DNA from: JAXGPP01 sp964436865
Lineage (GTDB): Bacteria; Planctomycetota; Planctomycetia; Pirellulales; Thermoguttaceae
NCBI GenBank assembly: GCA_964436865.1
Contig: CAYTFK010000057.1
Span: 1 to 27,181, forward strand
Reading direction: 5' to 3'
DNA: 27,181 bases
A program made the translations under genes and the position numbers. A model generated the notes under the pieces. It had not been told where the DNA came from and did no database searches. It saw nothing but the letters and a program-made list of their open reading frames with translations. Below are positions 25,261-27,181 of the stretch, in pieces; the stretch's first letter is position 1, and each line of letters starts with the position of its first letter.

Positions 25261-26898
25261 TCACGCGTACGGATCGTCGCCCCCAACCCCCGGAAGGATC
25301 GGTTGATTGTCGGGATTGCGGGTTTCGTTGGCGCTGGTCACGCGGATGCCAGGGCGGTCTTTGAACGGGCAGACGCTCTCGCAAACGCCGCAACCTGTGC
25401 ACTTTTCAGGATCGACGAACGGCCGCTTGATCACGCGCGTTTCGCCATTGCGGTCGCGGACCTCGACGTCGAGACAGTAGATGGCCTTGTCGGGAACCGG
25501 ACAATGTTCCTCGCAGACCATGCAGTCCCGGCCGTAGGCATAGGGGATACACCGGGTGACATCGAACGACGCCAGCCCGATCTTGGTGGCATGTTTCCGC
25601 TCCTCGGTGAGCGGCTCGATCGCTCCGGTCGGACAGGCCTGGCCGCAGAGAACGCAGTTGTAGTCGCAGTACCCGATCCGCGGGACCAACCGCGGGGTCC
25701 ATAGTCCCTCCAGCCCCGCTTCAGTAAGTGCAGGCTGGAGACCGCCGGTCGGGCAGACCTTCATGCACAGGCCGCAGGCGGTGCAGCGGTGGAGAAAATC
25801 GGGTTCCGCGAGGGAGCCGGGCGGCCGAATCAATTCGGCGTGAAACAACTTGCCGCGCCCCTGCGGCGCCAGTCGCATTGCCCCCAGGAGCGTCACCCCG
25901 CCGACCGCAGCCCCCAGCAGCGCCCGTTTCGACAGATCGACCTTCTCTTCGCCCGCATCGCGGCGCCACGGCAAGACGAGCCCGAAGCGCAGGCTCTCGC
26001 GCCGGCACGACGGCGTGCAATTCATGCAACCAAAGCACTCGGCCGCCTTCCATCCGTCGCCTGGGGCCGCGGCCGCCGCGCCGTGGCAGGCCGTCCCGCA
26101 CAGATCGCAGTGATTGCACGCGTCCGCCTGGAGCTTTCGTCGCACCAGCGGACGCCACGCGAAAAGGCCCAGCAGCGCTCCCAGCGGGCAGAGGTAGCGG
26201 CACCAGAATCGGTGCCGCCACGCATTGGCGAGCACGGCCGCCACAAACAGAGCGAGAATCAGCGAACCGCCGAGAAACGTCTGCTTGGGCACCGCAAATA
26301 TGTGGTCGCGAAGGTACGCGTACACGGGCTCGCTGACCGCGGCGAGCCGGAGGGAACCGATCCCCGGATCGGCCTGATAGATCGCCGTGGATCCCTCCTC
26401 GACCGCCCACTGGGTAGCCGGCAAGAGGGCAGTCGTCGTCGTGCGCGTGAGCCAGACGATCGGATCAAACACGCATACCCAGTGCAGCCCGAACGCTGCG
26501 CCGGCCAGCAAGCCCGCAAGGAGGTAGTACTTGGCCAAATGCCAGCGCGACCAGTGTTCGCGGCCGCGGTCGGTGCGGCGACGAAGCAGGCGGCCCGCGA
26601 TGGCATGGATCGTCCCCATCGGGCAGACCCAGCCGCAGAAAACGCGGCCGAGAATCATGGTCAGGCCGATCACCACCAGCGCCCAAAGCGCCGCCAGCGG
26701 CACTGAGTGCGCGGCAAGCCAGGTCGCCAGAAGGATCAACGGGTCGATGAGGAAGAAGAATCTCACCGGCGCGTCGAGAGCCTGGCTTCCCGGCTGGAAG
26801 CGAGCCAGCAGGATCAGCACAACAAACAGGACCAGGAAGGCGATCTGCACCAGCTTCCGCACCAATGCGGCACTGGGCACGAAGCGGCGCCGGCTCAT
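25261..26898 (-). CDS. NapH/RdxA-like membrane polyferredoxin with six Cys clusters
   Basis: A 545-residue protein. The N-terminal half has about five membrane helices and the two NapH-type motifs CGWVCPMG (C88, C92) and CRYLCPLG (C233, C237). It then carries six ferredoxin-type clusters: C261-C271, C288-C298, C372-C382, C411-C422, C459-C466 (with C450 nearby) and C500-C510, several ending in CP. RALLGAAVGGVTLLGAMRL (about 325-342) is a further possible membrane helix. This suggests a chain of [4Fe-4S] clusters moving electrons between the quinone pool or cytoplasm and a partner. ATG 26898 was chosen because it overlaps the DUF362 stop (ATGA); the frame extends upstream to 27015 without a good start. 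It lies 109 bases upstream of the transporter genes. Confidence 0.93.
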   Translation of the reverse strand: MSRRRFVPSAALVRKLVQIAFLVLFVVLILLARFQPGSQALDAPVRFFFLIDPLILLATWLAAHSVPLAALWALVVIGLTMILGRVFCGWVCPMGTIHAIAGRLLRRRTDRGREHWSRWHLAKYYLLAGLLAGAAFGLHWVCVFDPIVWLTRTTTTALLPATQWAVEEGSTAIYQADPGIGSLRLAAVSEPVYAYLRDHIFAVPKQTFLGGSLILALFVAAVLANAWRHRFWCRYLCPLGALLGLFAWRPLVRRKLQADACNHCDLCGTACHGAAAAAPGDGWKAAECFGCMNCTPSCRRESLRFGLVLPWRRDAGEEKVDLSKRALLGAAVGGVTLLGAMRLAPQGRGKLFHAELIRPPGSLAEPDFLHRCTACGLCMKVCPTGGLQPALTEAGLEGLWTPRLVPRIGYCDYNCVLCGQACPTGAIEPLTEERKHATKIGLASFDVTRCIPYAYGRDCMVCEEHCPVPDKAIYCLDVEVRDRNGETRVIKRPFVDPEKCTGCGVCESVCPFKDRPGIRVTSANETRNPDNQPILPGVGGDDPYA

Positions 26899-27181
26899 GA
26901 GACGGCGATCTCCTTCGCGATCGATCGGTAGTCGATCCGGCCCAACCCTACCTCCTGGCCTTTGACGATAGCGCCGATGTCGCTCGGTTTGTTGCCCATC
27001 AGTTCGGCGCCCCACGCGTCGAGGGCGACGATGTCGGTGCCCGCAGCCAGAGCGAGCTCGGTTTCCACATCGGCCAGGTTGCCGCCCTTCGGTCCGTTGT
27101 TTTTCAGGATGCGAATGCCGTCGAGGATGCAGATGCGGGGGCGCATAAACCGGGTGAGGTCAGCCAGACAGATCGGCATGT
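26895..27181 (-). CDS. DUF362 protein, C-terminal part (5' end outside window)
   Basis: The last 94 or so residues of a larger protein that begins beyond the right edge. RPRICILDGIRILKNNGPKGGN, TDIVALDAWGAELMG and VGLGRIDYRSI match the C-terminal part of the DUF362 family, often found with iron-sulfur proteins. No cluster motif lies within the visible part. The stop overlaps the polyferredoxin start by four bases, so the two are translationally coupled and probably form a redox pair. The function of DUF362 is not firmly known. Confidence 0.85.
   Translation of the reverse strand, partial: MPICLADLTRFMRPRICILDGIRILKNNGPKGGNLADVETELALAAGTDIVALDAWGAELMGNKPSDIGAIVKGQEVGLGRIDYRSIAKEIAVS

Overview
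The window looks like a high-GC chromosomal segment from a planctomycete-type bacterium (Planctomycetota). The inference rests on gene content: two Tat-exported Gfo/Idh/MocA oxidoreductases, a DUF1080 protein, secreted glycan-active enzymes of several families, a HEAT-repeat protein beside a very large secreted protein of unknown function, and a small basic helix-turn-helix-like protein of a kind I associate with planctomycetes. No rRNA, tRNA or CRISPR array was seen. Because GC is high, long antisense open frames shadow most genes; these were left out.

Layout. (1) 1-3156, minus: the main part of a giant secreted glycoside-hydrolase-like protein that runs off the left edge and whose signal peptide is out of frame by one base. 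(2) 3318-5491, plus: a hypothetical protein and a membrane-anchored GGDEF protein with a degenerate second GGDEF domain. (3) 5549-10265, minus: a probable operon of Gfo/Idh/MocA oxidoreductase, HEAT-repeat protein and an 873-residue exported protein. (4) 10406-10912: a transposase remnant. (5) 10994-12709, minus: a second Gfo/Idh/MocA oxidoreductase preceded by a 77-residue ORF. (6) 12847-16364, plus: sialidase-like BNR protein, DUF1080 protein and a serine beta-lactamase-like hydrolase. (7) 16519-19031, minus: GH5-like glycosidase translationally coupled to a DUF4832-type protein. (8) 19154-19462, plus: the small basic protein with a good sigma70-type promoter. (9) 19519-21597, minus: SAM methyltransferase with a 64-residue membrane protein, then an alpha/beta hydrolase. 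(10) 21598-22258: non-coding, with a paired palindromic (REP-like) element and a strong promoter followed by a boxA-like leader but no convincing gene. (11) 22259-25151, minus: a tripartite tricarboxylate transporter in which TctC and TctB are one polypeptide, followed by TctA. (12) 25261-27181, minus: a NapH-like membrane polyferredoxin overlapping the end of a DUF362 protein that runs off the right edge.

Taken together, regions 1, 3, 5, 6 and 7 read as an exported carbohydrate-processing set: glycosidases release sugars, and the Gfo/Idh and DUF1080 proteins could act on the products by oxidation and by cleavage of 3-keto-glycosides. The right end concerns organic-acid uptake and iron-sulfur electron transfer. 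The least explained parts are the promoter plus boxA-like leader at 21839-21951, the TctC-TctB fusion, and the frameshifted signal peptide of the first gene.
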